A stretch of DNA of 36,127 nt from Thermoplasmata archaeon (lineage in GTDB: Archaea; Thermoplasmatota; Thermoplasmata; Lutacidiplasmatales; UBA184): positions 1 to 36,127 of the forward strand of contig JASHSX010000013.1 of the NCBI GenBank assembly GCA_030040865.1. Direction: 5' to 3'. The notes beneath the pieces were generated by a model. The model saw nothing but the letters and a program-made list of their open reading frames with translations. It ran no database searches and was not told the origin of the DNA. The position numbers were made by a program, and so were the translations under genes. Below are positions 18,990 to 26,578 of this stretch, one piece after another; within the stretch, counting starts at the first letter, position 1; the number at the start of each line of letters is the position of its first letter.

Positions 18990-19211
18990 TGTCGCGCAGG
19001 CACCCCCGCCTCGGCCGGGCGCTCTTACCAATTCTCGGACTCGGATTCCTCCTAAGGACAGGAATATCGCGGGATTTCTGTCGTACCGTTGAATGGCTCA
19101 CGGAGGAGGGCCACTTCCCGTCGGGCCGCGACGGTGGTAGGCGGGGTGGGCCGGGCGGGTCCCGCCGACGCGTTCGACGACCCGGACGCCTACGGAGCTC
19201 GTAGGTCAGCC

Positions 19212-19643
19212 CTACGCGCCGACTCCGATCTTGGGCTTCTCGCCCTCGGAACTCTCGGGCCCCTCGCGATCGAAGAACGAGAACGCGGCCAGGAACCCGA
19301 GCGTAACGGCCAGCACGATCGCGACGATCGACGAAAGCGGGAAGGAGGGAACCGAGTACGTCAACCCCTGCCCTACGAAGGGAATCGGGTTCTTCGGGCC
19401 CAGGAAGGCGAAGATGCCCCAGGTGATCCCGATGAAGATGACCGTGATGGCCGTGTCCCCCTTGCCGTACGGGTAGCTGTCGGGCAAACGGCCGTAGCGG
19501 GTCGCGAGATAGGCCAAGACGATGATCAGCGTAATCACGAGGGCGAAAACGAGGTAGACAGCGAGCGCGAGGTACAGCAAGGCGAAAAGGAAGAGCGCCA
19601 TCGCGTAGACGGGTACGTCCATCTCGACTCCGGGACCGCTCAC
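19212..19643 (-). CDS. Small membrane protein of unknown function
   Basis: 143 residues from GTG 19643, which has AAGGAG ten bases upstream; ATG 19622 (136 residues, own GGAG) is an alternative. Hydropathy suggests four helices: two nearly continuous ones at about 10-53 (VYAMALFLFALLYLALAVYLVFALVITLIIVLAYL), one near 66-85 and one near 105-127, with a Glu/Lys-rich C-terminal tail. A loop 'PDSYPYGKGDT' joins the second and third helices. I recognise no family. The gene stands alone, divergent from tyrA. The short distance to tyrA (about 90 bases) means both promoters share this gap. A 6-bp hairpin (CCTACG-GAGCT-CGTAGG on the plus strand) lies just after its stop. Confidence 0.75.
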   Translation of the reverse strand: MSGPGVEMDVPVYAMALFLFALLYLALAVYLVFALVITLIIVLAYLATRYGRLPDSYPYGKGDTAITVIFIGITWGIFAFLGPKNPIPFVGQGLTYSVPSFPLSSIVAIVLAVTLGFLAAFSFFDREGPESSEGEKPKIGVGA

Positions 19644-19731
19644 CTATGTCGCACTCCTTGATAAGACCGCACGGTCGGTTTCGGCGAGGTGCCCAAAGTC
19701 CGACCCGTGATTCGGAAATTTGTTCGGGCGG

Positions 19732-20664
19732 ATGGGGGGACCGCCCACCGGGCCACTCCGAACGTTGTCGACACGCCGAATGGGCTGGCCTCCGGCCCCG
19801 CGCGAGGCGGTGACGACCGTTCCGCGTCGGGGTTCGAGGGCGGCCCCGTCCGCCGGTGGCACCGTTGTGATCGTCGGAGGCGCCGGAGCGATGGGCCGGT
19901 GGCTCGCCCGATTTTTCGAGCGACGGGGCCACTCGGTGAAGATCCTGGACCCCCGTCGAGATTCCTCCGGTCGTGCCCGAGTCCCGACGATCGAGATCGG
20001 AGCACGATCCGCCGAGGTGGTGGTGTTTGCCACCCCGATCGCTGAGACGGCTCCGCTTCTCGCGAAACTCGTCGCTACGGGAACCGACGCGCTGGTCTTC
20101 GACGTCCTGAGCCTGAAGAGCCCCATCCTTCCCGCGGTCCGTCGTGCCGCTGCTGCGGGGCTCAAGATCACGAGCGTTCACCCGATGTTCGGTCCGACGG
20201 TCCGACGCCTTCGCGGTCGGAATCTGCTCGTTCTCTCCTGCGGCAACCCGAGCGCGGATCGGGCGGTGGGCCGACTCTTTCGGGGGTCTGGGCTCACGAT
20301 CTCCCGTTCGGCGATCGAGGGGCACGATCGGCTGATCGCCGAGACCCTCGGGCTCCCGCAGGTTCTGGACCTGCTGTTCCTCCTAGTGCTCGGATCCGGT
20401 CGAACCGCCCCGCCGCATCTCGCACGGGCGGCCGGCACGAGCTTTCGACGGCACGCCGCGTCCGCGCGAGCCCTCCTTCGACAGAGCGCAGCGTTGACGT
20501 TGCAACTTCAGGTGGGGAACCCGTACACCCACGCCTCGCTGCGCCGGATTCGGGCGAACGTCGACCGTCTGGCCCGCCTCCTCCGGGCGGAGGACCTAGA
20601 CGCCCTGGAGGTCGCGATCGATCGCGGATCTGACCGTTTGAGAGCGGTCCGCCCCCGCGATTAG
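19732..20664 (+). CDS. tyrA: Prephenate dehydrogenase (TyrA)
   Basis: About 310 residues. It converts prephenate to 4-hydroxyphenylpyruvate with NAD(P)+ in tyrosine synthesis, in the cytoplasm. The Rossmann start 'TVVIVGGAGAMGRWLARFF' binds the dinucleotide. The TyrA signature HPMFGP is present, and 'EGHDRLIAETLGLPQVL' corresponds to the family's conserved helix with Asp and a Leu-Pro pair. The rest is the helical dimerisation domain. The start is uncertain: ATG 19732 is used, but ATG 19780 or a later codon may be right, because the first 40 residues before the Rossmann fold are low-complexity, and no clear ribosome site is seen. It converges on the chorismate mutase-aspartokinase gene and overlaps its end by 69 bases. 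Chorismate mutase, the preceding step, is a domain of that neighbour. Confidence 0.88.
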   Translation: MGGPPTGPLRTLSTRRMGWPPAPREAVTTVPRRGSRAAPSAGGTVVIVGGAGAMGRWLARFFERRGHSVKILDPRRDSSGRARVPTIEIGARSAEVVVFATPIAETAPLLAKLVATGTDALVFDVLSLKSPILPAVRRAAAAGLKITSVHPMFGPTVRRLRGRNLLVLSCGNPSADRAVGRLFRGSGLTISRSAIEGHDRLIAETLGLPQVLDLLFLLVLGSGRTAPPHLARAAGTSFRRHAASARALLRQSAALTLQLQVGNPYTHASLRRIRANVDRLARLLRAEDLDALEVAIDRGSDRLRAVRPRD

Positions 20665-22182
20665 CGCAGGCCCTTCGCCGAGCGCCGAATACCCAGGAGA
20701 CCGCGCGCCGCCTCCGGTGGGCCGGTACGGAGAATCCCGGACGGGAAGCGGTCGAACCCTCGACGACGCCCGATTGACGGCAACGGCCACGAAGAGTCGC
20801 GTCGCGCGAAGCTTCTCCACGGTGGCGCTGAGGCGCTCGAGCGGGACGTCAAAGCGGAGCGACCGGCCGTCGCGGGTGGATCTTCCGAGCTCCCCGAGGA
20901 GGCCGTCCCACGCCGGCCGGGGTCCCCGGGGGCCCTCGCGAAGGATCGCGACAACTCGGGCTCGCCCGGCGGCGGGCACGGTGAGACGGGAACGTGCACG
21001 GCGGAGGACGGCAGGATCCGACGGACCGCTCCGTCGTATCCGCGTACCCCCACGGCGCCCGACCGGGATGTCGATACCGATCACGCGAACCCGGAGTCCG
21101 GGGGGAATAAGTCGAAGGGCTTCTCGGGAGACCAGCGGACACCCGCCCTCCGCCAGCCGTTCGAGGTCGTCGGCATCGATCTCTCGCACCACGGGACCCC
21201 CGGAACACAGATCGGGGTCGGCGAAGAGGAGGCCCGGGACGTCCTTGACCAACGCCACTTCCTCAGCCCGGAGCAGTCGACCGAGGGCCACGGCCGTGAC
21301 GTCACTTCCCCCGCGCGGGAGGAGCGCCGGACCCCCCTGCCGATCGACGCCCACGAATCCCGGCAGGACGATTACCGACGCGTCCCCGGGCGTAAGGAGA
21401 GCGCGAACTCGGGGCCGGCTGCGGGCGAGATCCACCTCAGCGTTCCAAGGGCCCCCCCGGAGCACGAGCGGCCAGCCGGCGTCCTCCGGGACGACCAGCC
21501 GGGAGACGATCCCCCGCGCTCGAAGATGGGTGTCGAGGACCCGGGCCCCGAGTTCCTCGCCCCGCGCCAGAGTACGGAGCGACGCGGAGCTGGCTCCCGA
21601 CGACGGGATCGACGGCAGAAGTCCGAGGATATCGTCGGTCAGAGTCCCCGGGGCGCTCGCGACCGCGATCACGTTCCCGCGTCGGGCACACCGGGCGATG
21701 AGATCGACCGCCCGGGCCACACGGGCGGGGTCGCCGGCGATGCTTCCCCCGAATTTCAGGATCCGCGTCGGACGTCTCCGGCGGGACGGGGGGGACCGCG
21801 CTCGACGGAGCTGTGCTCCGATCCGTGGGACGATGCGAGGCACCGGCGGCTCGGGGCTAGGTACCGAACGTTGGGCGCGTACGGACTCGTCGATAAGCCA
21901 ATCGGCAAGAACACTCGAACGCTCGCTCGTCACGCCGAGCGTCCCGAGAGCCTGTTGCCAGCGCTGGTGAACCTGGGCCTCGACCGGGCGGTTCCGGATC
22001 GGGAGTCCCACGCCCTTCTTGTAGCACCCGATCGACCGCGCGACCCGCAATCGTCGCTCGATGGCTCGCTGGAGGGCGCGATCGATCCTCGCGATCTGGA
22101 GTCGGAGCTCCGACAACTCGAAATCCGTCCCGTCCGACTCGACCGGGAAGCTGTCGCGGGAGGTCTGGTCCGCTCCGCTCAT
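20596..22182 (-). CDS. Chorismate mutase-aspartate kinase fusion
   Basis: 528 residues from ATG 22182, preceded by GGGGGAAGG. Residues 22-107 are an AroQ-type chorismate mutase helix set (LRLQIARIDRALQRAIERRL). Residues 140-384 are an amino-acid kinase domain with KFGGS (143-147), a 'RGEELGARVL' segment, 'PRGGSDVTA' (289-297) and 'DVPGLLFADPD', typical of aspartokinase, which phosphorylates aspartate as the first step to Thr, Met and Lys. Residues 407-470 look like one degenerate ACT domain, possibly a regulatory site. A 58-residue Arg/Pro/Gly-rich tail follows, partly antisense to tyrA. Known fusions join chorismate mutase to TyrA, PheA or DAHP synthase, and aspartokinase to homoserine dehydrogenase; I do not know this pairing. 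It lies downstream of the threonine operon in the same direction, after a 371-base gap. Confidence 0.87.
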   Translation of the reverse strand: MSGADQTSRDSFPVESDGTDFELSELRLQIARIDRALQRAIERRLRVARSIGCYKKGVGLPIRNRPVEAQVHQRWQQALGTLGVTSERSSVLADWLIDESVRAQRSVPSPEPPVPRIVPRIGAQLRRARSPPSRRRRPTRILKFGGSIAGDPARVARAVDLIARCARRGNVIAVASAPGTLTDDILGLLPSIPSSGASSASLRTLARGEELGARVLDTHLRARGIVSRLVVPEDAGWPLVLRGGPWNAEVDLARSRPRVRALLTPGDASVIVLPGFVGVDRQGGPALLPRGGSDVTAVALGRLLRAEEVALVKDVPGLLFADPDLCSGGPVVREIDADDLERLAEGGCPLVSREALRLIPPGLRVRVIGIDIPVGRRGGTRIRRSGPSDPAVLRRARSRLTVPAAGRARVVAILREGPRGPRPAWDGLLGELGRSTRDGRSLRFDVPLERLSATVEKLRATRLFVAVAVNRASSRVRPLPVRDSPYRPTGGGARSPGYSALGEGPALIAGADRSQTVRSAIDRDLQGV

Positions 22183-22453
22183 CCTTCCCCCGAATGGGAG
22201 GCGGCCCGGAACCCACCCGGACCTTCCGATCCGGCGGGGGAGCGCGGGCCCTCGACTGTCGGAATTCGGCGGCGGCGAGCTTCGCAGTCCCTCCGACCGG
22301 CCGCACACGGGCCTTGCCCGATGAGTGGCTCCGAGCACGGAGCCGTCGGAGCTTCGCCACGGCGGGTCGGGGACGTTACTGGGCCAGCGCACCCGGCCGG
22401 CGCGCACTGTATTGGCGGGACATCACCGACCTTGCTATGGTCTAGCACGGCCC
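22183..22453. other. Leader region before the chorismate mutase-aspartokinase gene
   Basis: No domain-bearing ORF is seen. If the TATA-like box at 22456-22464 is used, the transcript would have a leader of about 250 bases before ATG 22182, long enough for an RNA or peptide control element. I found no recognisable tRNA, T-box or riboswitch in it. An in-frame GTG at 22407 would extend the protein by 75 residues of unconvincing sequence. Confidence 0.35.
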
Positions 22454-22519
22454 CTACTTTAACTCGTCGGTCGCACGACCGAACGGGACGGCGACGCCCA
22501 TCGGGAGGCGGGCTCGCAT
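22454..22519 (-). CDS. Candidate 21-residue short ORF after thrB
   Basis: ATG 22519 is preceded by a strong GGAGGAG seven bases upstream. The ORF encodes MRARLPMGVAVPFGRATDELK and stops with TAG. It lies 34 bases after the homoserine kinase stop and before the fusion gene, in the same direction. It could be a leader or small peptide, or a chance ORF; there is no run of Thr, Phe or Tyr codons that would suggest classical attenuation. It is too short for the ORF track. Confidence 0.3.
   Translation of the reverse strand: MRARLPMGVAVPFGRATDELK
22456..22464 (-). promoter_or_regulatory. Possible TATA box upstream of the fusion gene
   Basis: The minus strand reads GAGTTAAAGTAGG, the only AT-rich patch in this gap. 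It overlaps the end of a short candidate ORF. It may give the fusion gene its own transcript apart from the threonine operon. Confidence 0.3.
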
Positions 22520-22553
22520 GCGTGTGCTCCTCCCCGGCGGGCTCGGCGCAGAG

Positions 22554-23633
22554 TCATCTCGGCCCGTCCGGCCGGGCTCCCCCTCCGACGTCGCTTACGA
22601 ACGTCCGTGGATTCGAACCCACTTCCCCGAGCGAAGCGACGAGTGACGCGGCGACGTCCCGGGCCCGTTCCGCGCTGGAGAAGGCGAACACGGCTGGTCC
22701 GCTCCCGGACAAGCCGGCGCCCCACGCTCCCGCGCGCCGGGCCGCGCGGCAGGCCCGGGCGAAACCGGGCACCAGAGACGCCCGGTACGGTTCGGCGATC
22801 CGATCGGCGAGGCTCCGGCCCACCTGATCGAGATCACCGGTGAGCAGCCCGTGTACGAGGCTGCACGCTCGTCCGATGTTCTCGCTCGCATCCGCGAGGG
22901 GGACGGTCGCCGGGAGCACGGAGCGCGAGAGGCGGGTGCTGAGCGGTGTTTCGGGCACGGCGAGCACGACCTTGAGCCGCGCGGGGGGCACGATGCGCAG
23001 GACGACGAGCGGATCGACGGACTCCAGGAACGTGAATGCCCCGGCAAGACTCGCCACTACGTTGTCGTAGTGGGCGCTCCCCGCCGCTGCAAATTCTCCC
23101 CCCACGGCTGCGCATCTCAGGATCTCGCGAAGTACCGGGTCCGAGGTGAGCGGAAGCCCCAGGGCGATCGCCCCGACCAGGGCACCGCCCAGAGCCGAGG
23201 CACCGCTCGATCCGATCCCGCTCCCGCCGGGCCCTCCCTTCCGTATCCGCACGACGCCGGACGCGACGCGCCCGGCCCTGGCGAAGATCGCGGTGAGAGC
23301 GGCCGAGGCGGCATTCGCCCCCGGCGTCGTGGGGAGCGACGCGTCGCCTTCGACCTCGACCGAGAGCCCACCGTCCGTTCGGGGCTCGAACTCGATCCGG
23401 TCCTCGATCGCCGCGAGCGAAAGCCCGAATCGGTCGAAGCCGGGCCCGACATTGGCGATGCTGTACGGCACCCGAACTCGTATGGTCCCGGTATGGTCGC
23501 GAGACCGCCACAGTTCGGAGAGATCCGGAACGGCCCCTCCGAATACCGGGGGGACCGTTTCTCGCCCGAGCGGGAGCTCACGAACCGACGCGACGAGATC
23601 CCCGATCCGAGTCGCTGCCGCGTCCGAGCTCAT
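22554..23633 (-). CDS. thrB: Homoserine kinase (GHMP family)
   Basis: 359 residues from ATG 23633, overlapping the homoserine dehydrogenase stop as ATGA. It phosphorylates L-homoserine with ATP to O-phosphohomoserine, in the cytoplasm. GHMP landmarks are present: the N-terminal 'VRVPYSIANVGPGFDRFGLSL', the phosphate-binding glycine loop 'GGPGGSGIGSSGASALGG' (motif 2), and the C-terminal 'GLSGSGPAVFAF' (motif 3). About 50 residues precede the kinase fold; typical homoserine kinases begin close to the 'VRVPAS' strand, so this is an N-terminal extension of unknown role, or the true start is later. Its product is the substrate of the threonine synthase encoded first in the operon. Confidence 0.93.
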   Translation of the reverse strand: MSSDAAATRIGDLVASVRELPLGRETVPPVFGGAVPDLSELWRSRDHTGTIRVRVPYSIANVGPGFDRFGLSLAAIEDRIEFEPRTDGGLSVEVEGDASLPTTPGANAASAALTAIFARAGRVASGVVRIRKGGPGGSGIGSSGASALGGALVGAIALGLPLTSDPVLREILRCAAVGGEFAAAGSAHYDNVVASLAGAFTFLESVDPLVVLRIVPPARLKVVLAVPETPLSTRLSRSVLPATVPLADASENIGRACSLVHGLLTGDLDQVGRSLADRIAEPYRASLVPGFARACRAARRAGAWGAGLSGSGPAVFAFSSAERARDVAASLVASLGEVGSNPRTFVSDVGGGARPDGPR

Positions 23634-24835
23634 CGACGGAGACCCCGGGCCGTGTGCCCACCGATCCGTAGCGTAGCGATCCGCGACGGGGGTGCCACCG
23701 GGCCCGATCTTGGGATCGGTGTCTTCGCGGCGACGTCGGAGGGAGGGAGGTCCGCGGGACGGCGCCTCCACGACGCGCGCGCGCCACGCTCGAGCGACTC
23801 CAGTTCGGCCAGCAGTGCGGTCGCGACCTCGTCCGGACCGGCGCCCGGTCCTCGGAGCCAGAATGTTCCCGAGTACCGGGTCTCGACGCGGGCGAGACAC
23901 GTCGAACCCGGTACGTCCCACTCCCCTCCCTCGCGGATCCTGCGCAGACGGACTTCCGCCGCGCCCGGGAGGATCGTGGTGACGCTCGCGTAGCGTACGC
24001 GCCCCCGTTGCTCGGGCGGGACGCGTCGCGCGGTGTCCGCCGTGACCCGGTCGCACGGGATCGCCTCGGGAGCGAGCTCCGACCCGAAGAGCGCCTGATG
24101 GACGATGGCGGCCTTCAGGCTCGCATCGCGGCCGTCCAGGTCCCAGCTCGGATCGGCCTCGGCGATACCCAGACGCTGCGCCTTCCCGATGGCGTCCTCA
24201 AATCCGACGCCCCGCGCGAGCTCCTGCAGGACGAAGTTGGTCGTGCCGTTCAGGATCGCATCGACCCGAACCGGCGCCGCGGCCGCGAGCAGCGTCGGCG
24301 CGAGGGAGAGCAGCGGCACCGCTCCTCCGACCGTGGTGCCAAAGCGCACCGAGCGTTGGCGGCGTTGGGCCTCGTCGAGGATCGGAGCGTAGAACCGGGC
24401 GATGGGACTCTTGTTCGCCGTGACCACGTCGGCGCCCACGGCGAGCGCCCGGAGGATGTGCTCGGTCCCCGGCTCCCCCGAGACGACTGCTCCGCGGGTG
24501 AGCTCCAGGACCACATCGGGACGTACGCGCTCGAGCACCTCGCCGACCGTGCCGCGCACCGGGCCGCGATTCCCCAGTCGTCCCTCGCGGTCCTTCTCGC
24601 CGAGGGCCGCGACGAGGTCGATGCCGTTCGGGTCGGTCCACGCTCCGCTGGTATCGAGCGCGGCCACCACGCGCCAGCGTCGAGAGCCGCTCCAGCCGTT
24701 CTGTTGTTCGAGTCGTCGGGCGAGAGCGCGCCCCACCCGCCCGAATCCCACAATCGCCAGATCTCGGGCGCGGAGAGGCTCGCGGTCGCTCTCGGAGGGT
24801 GTGGGTGCGATCGCGGGAACGGGGGTGGCGCTCAT
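23630..24835 (-). CDS. hom: Homoserine dehydrogenase
   Basis: 401 residues from ATG 24835, which shares one base with the upstream stop (TGATG). It reduces aspartate semialdehyde to homoserine with NAD(P)H. Visible landmarks are the dinucleotide loop 'IVGFGRVGRALARRL', 'VVTANKSPIA' in the active-site region, 'ILNGTTNFVLQEL' and 'EADPSWDLDGRDASLKAAI', which contains the catalytic Asp/Lys pair. No ACT domain follows, so it is of the short archaeal kind; the last 40 residues are Arg/Pro-rich and not recognisable. Aspartokinase, its upstream partner, is in the nearby fusion gene; aspartate semialdehyde dehydrogenase is not in the window. Confidence 0.93.
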   Translation of the reverse strand: MSATPVPAIAPTPSESDREPLRARDLAIVGFGRVGRALARRLEQQNGWSGSRRWRVVAALDTSGAWTDPNGIDLVAALGEKDREGRLGNRGPVRGTVGEVLERVRPDVVLELTRGAVVSGEPGTEHILRALAVGADVVTANKSPIARFYAPILDEAQRRQRSVRFGTTVGGAVPLLSLAPTLLAAAAPVRVDAILNGTTNFVLQELARGVGFEDAIGKAQRLGIAEADPSWDLDGRDASLKAAIVHQALFGSELAPEAIPCDRVTADTARRVPPEQRGRVRYASVTTILPGAAEVRLRRIREGGEWDVPGSTCLARVETRYSGTFWLRGPGAGPDEVATALLAELESLERGARASWRRRPADLPPSDVAAKTPIPRSGPVAPPSRIATLRIGGHTARGLRR

Positions 24836-25122
24836 CAGAACCCGGCTCCCCCGGCGACCGCGGGGATGAGGTCGATCCGCGAGTCTCGAGTCACCGGAGT
24901 CGCGGCCCCGCCGGCATACCGGATATCGACGCCATCGACGTAGACGGCAAGGACACCGCGGAGTTGATCGCCGTCGAACAGAAGCTGGCGGAACCGGGGC
25001 CCCCCCACGACGGAGATCTGGGTGAGGAACTCCCCCACGGTCCCTTCGAATTCCGCGAACCTCCGGAGGTCCACGCCGAGTGCCGCCTGACGAAGGACCG
25101 ACCCGAGCGTGACCGTCACCAT
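24835..25122 (-). CDS. MoaD/ThiS-family ubiquitin-like sulfur carrier with an AGF tail after GG
   Basis: 95 residues from ATG 25122, with GGGGGAGG eight bases upstream and a 7-base overlap with the threonine synthase gene. The sequence fits a beta-grasp carrier: 'RQLLFDGDQLRGVLAVYVDGVDIRYAGG' followed by 'DSRIDLIPAVAGG'. In this family the C-terminal Gly-Gly is adenylated and then carries sulfur as a thiocarboxylate or is joined to lysines (SAMP). Here GG is at 91-92 and three more residues, AGF, follow, so a protease would have to trim it before use. Its place inside a threonine/homoserine operon rather than with molybdopterin or thiamine genes suggests sulfur delivery to homocysteine or methionine synthesis. 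That role is inference. Confidence 0.85.
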   Translation of the reverse strand: MVTVTLGSVLRQAALGVDLRRFAEFEGTVGEFLTQISVVGGPRFRQLLFDGDQLRGVLAVYVDGVDIRYAGGAATPVTRDSRIDLIPAVAGGAGF

Positions 25123-26492
25123 GCCCGAGCCTCCCCCGGAGCGTCGTCCCGGCCGTTGAGCCATCGCGCAATCTCGTCCGCGTCGAAGCGCCGCGGATCC
25201 AACACGAGGGAGGGCAGCGACGACTCGGCCTCGATGCCGACGTCCGGGACCTTCCAGCCGGCCCCCGTCAAGAAAAGGACCACCCGATCCGACCGGGATA
25301 GGACCCCGGAGGCACGCAGCCGCCGGGCGGTCGCGATCACGGTCCCTCCCGCCGGTTCCACCCAGAGTCCCTCCCGGTGGCATGCGGCCCGAATCGCGTC
25401 CGTGACCTCGCCCGCACTCGGGGCGTCCGCCACCCCGCCGCTCCGTCGGATCGCGCGCAAGGCAGCCGGGCCCGACGCCGGGTCTCCGATCGCCAGGCTC
25501 TCCGCGATCGTGGTCGGGGTCTGCACGGGTTCAGTTCGGTCCGCACCGCGGTGGAAGGCGTCGACGATCGGGGTACAGCCCTCTGGCTGGGAGCCGATCA
25601 GCCGGAGCCCGCCGCCGGGCGACCGGTCCAACCATCCGAGGGAGGTGACCTGACGTTCGGCGCGCGCCGTGGCTGCGAGGAGAGCACCGGACCCGAGCGG
25701 GACGATCACCGCCTCCGGCGGAGTCCACGAGAGTTGCTCGAGCACCTCCAGCAGGACGGTCTTCGAGCCCTCGGCGTAGTAGGGGCGGAGGGTCACGTTG
25801 ACGAATCCGATCGGCAGCCGCTCGCCGACGAGGCTCGCGATCCGATTCGCGTCGTCGTAGGTCCCACGGACCTCCACGATCCGTGCCCCATACCGACGGG
25901 CCGGTGCGAGCTTCGCGGCCGGAAGACCGCGCGGTACGACGGTGAGGCACGGGGACCCGACGCGGGCGGCGGACCGTGCGGTCGCCGCCGCGAGGTTGCC
26001 GGTGGACGCACAACCGAACGCGGTGAAGCCCCGGCCGAGGCCAGTCGCCACGGCGACCGACGCCGGCCGATCCTTGAACGAACCGGACGGCAGCACCGAG
26101 TCGTCCTTGATCCAGAGGTCGTCGAGCCCCAGCAGCTCGCCGAGGCGACGGGCGCGGCGAAGCGGGCTTGACTCCACGGCAAGCCCCTCCTCGACGGCCC
26201 GGTCGATGGGCGGAAGCAGTTCCCGGAACCGCCAGAGGGTACGCGGCCGCCGACCGAGCAGCGCCACAGGATCGCTGCCGACGAGCGGTCCGAGGTCGTA
26301 GGCGACGTCGAGCGCCCCCAAACACTGGCCGCAGGCGGCCGCCACCTCGAGAGGCCCCGCAGCCCCGCACACCTCGCACGTCAGTCCCGAAGCGAGGCTC
26401 GTCGGGACCTCGGCCGTCGAAGAGGATCCGGGGTAGGTGAGGGGGGTCGGCGGTTCGGTGAGGCTCTCCGGCGGTCGGACGGGGGCGGTCAT
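25116..26492 (-). CDS. thrC: Threonine synthase (PLP-dependent)
   Basis: 458 residues. I used ATG 26492, which has AGGAGG twelve bases upstream; ATG 26528, near the predicted transcript start, is a leaderless alternative. The enzyme converts O-phosphohomoserine to threonine. The N-terminus has a zinc-ribbon pattern (CEVC at 39-42, CGQC at 54-57), common in archaeal members. The PLP lysine is in 'PSGSFKDRP' (K140), followed by 'FGCASTGNLAAATA' and a phosphate-loop-like 'PLGSGALLAA'. The C-terminal 'WVEPAGGTVIATARRL' matches the fold-type II family. It is the first gene of the operon. A neighbouring sulfur carrier leaves open whether some of its relatives use phosphohomoserine for homocysteine formation, but nothing in this sequence shows that. 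Confidence 0.93.
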   Translation of the reverse strand: MTAPVRPPESLTEPPTPLTYPGSSSTAEVPTSLASGLTCEVCGAAGPLEVAAACGQCLGALDVAYDLGPLVGSDPVALLGRRPRTLWRFRELLPPIDRAVEEGLAVESSPLRRARRLGELLGLDDLWIKDDSVLPSGSFKDRPASVAVATGLGRGFTAFGCASTGNLAAATARSAARVGSPCLTVVPRGLPAAKLAPARRYGARIVEVRGTYDDANRIASLVGERLPIGFVNVTLRPYYAEGSKTVLLEVLEQLSWTPPEAVIVPLGSGALLAATARAERQVTSLGWLDRSPGGGLRLIGSQPEGCTPIVDAFHRGADRTEPVQTPTTIAESLAIGDPASGPAALRAIRRSGGVADAPSAGEVTDAIRAACHREGLWVEPAGGTVIATARRLRASGVLSRSDRVVLFLTGAGWKVPDVGIEAESSLPSLVLDPRRFDADEIARWLNGRDDAPGEARAW

Positions 26493-26543
26493 GGGGCACC
26501 TGAACCTCCTCGAGGAGACCGCGGCCATAATCGTGAGTGCACC

Positions 26544-26558
26544 AAAAATTCCTATAGG
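26544..26558. promoter_or_regulatory. Shared divergent promoter region (thrC operon and HTH-CBS regulator)
   Basis: The 86 bases between the two genes contain ACCAAAAATTCCTATAGG, the only AT-rich patch. Read on the plus strand, AAAAATT would start a transcript near 26570, nine bases before ATG 26579. Read on the minus strand, CCTATAGGAATTTTTGG would start one near 26520-26528. The overlapping boxes mean the two genes may compete for one site. Confidence 0.45.
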
Positions 26559-26578
26559 ACTGGCTCGTCGGGTCGCGC

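Noticed and set aside
19189-19205. Hairpin CCTACG-GAGCT-CGTAGG after the small membrane protein gene, as a terminator
   Set aside because: The stem is only six base pairs with no following T-tract, and archaeal termination does not rely on such hairpins.
20665-21053. Small minus-strand ORFs (for example 20661-21053 and 20849-21208) inside the fusion gene
   Set aside because: They are alternative frames of the aspartokinase coding sequence with no domains.
22595-22640. T-loop-like GTGGGTTCGAATCCACGG on the minus strand, suggesting a tRNA
   Set aside because: The five-base T-stem does not pair properly, no matching acceptor or anticodon arm is found, and the bases encode the conserved end of homoserine kinase.
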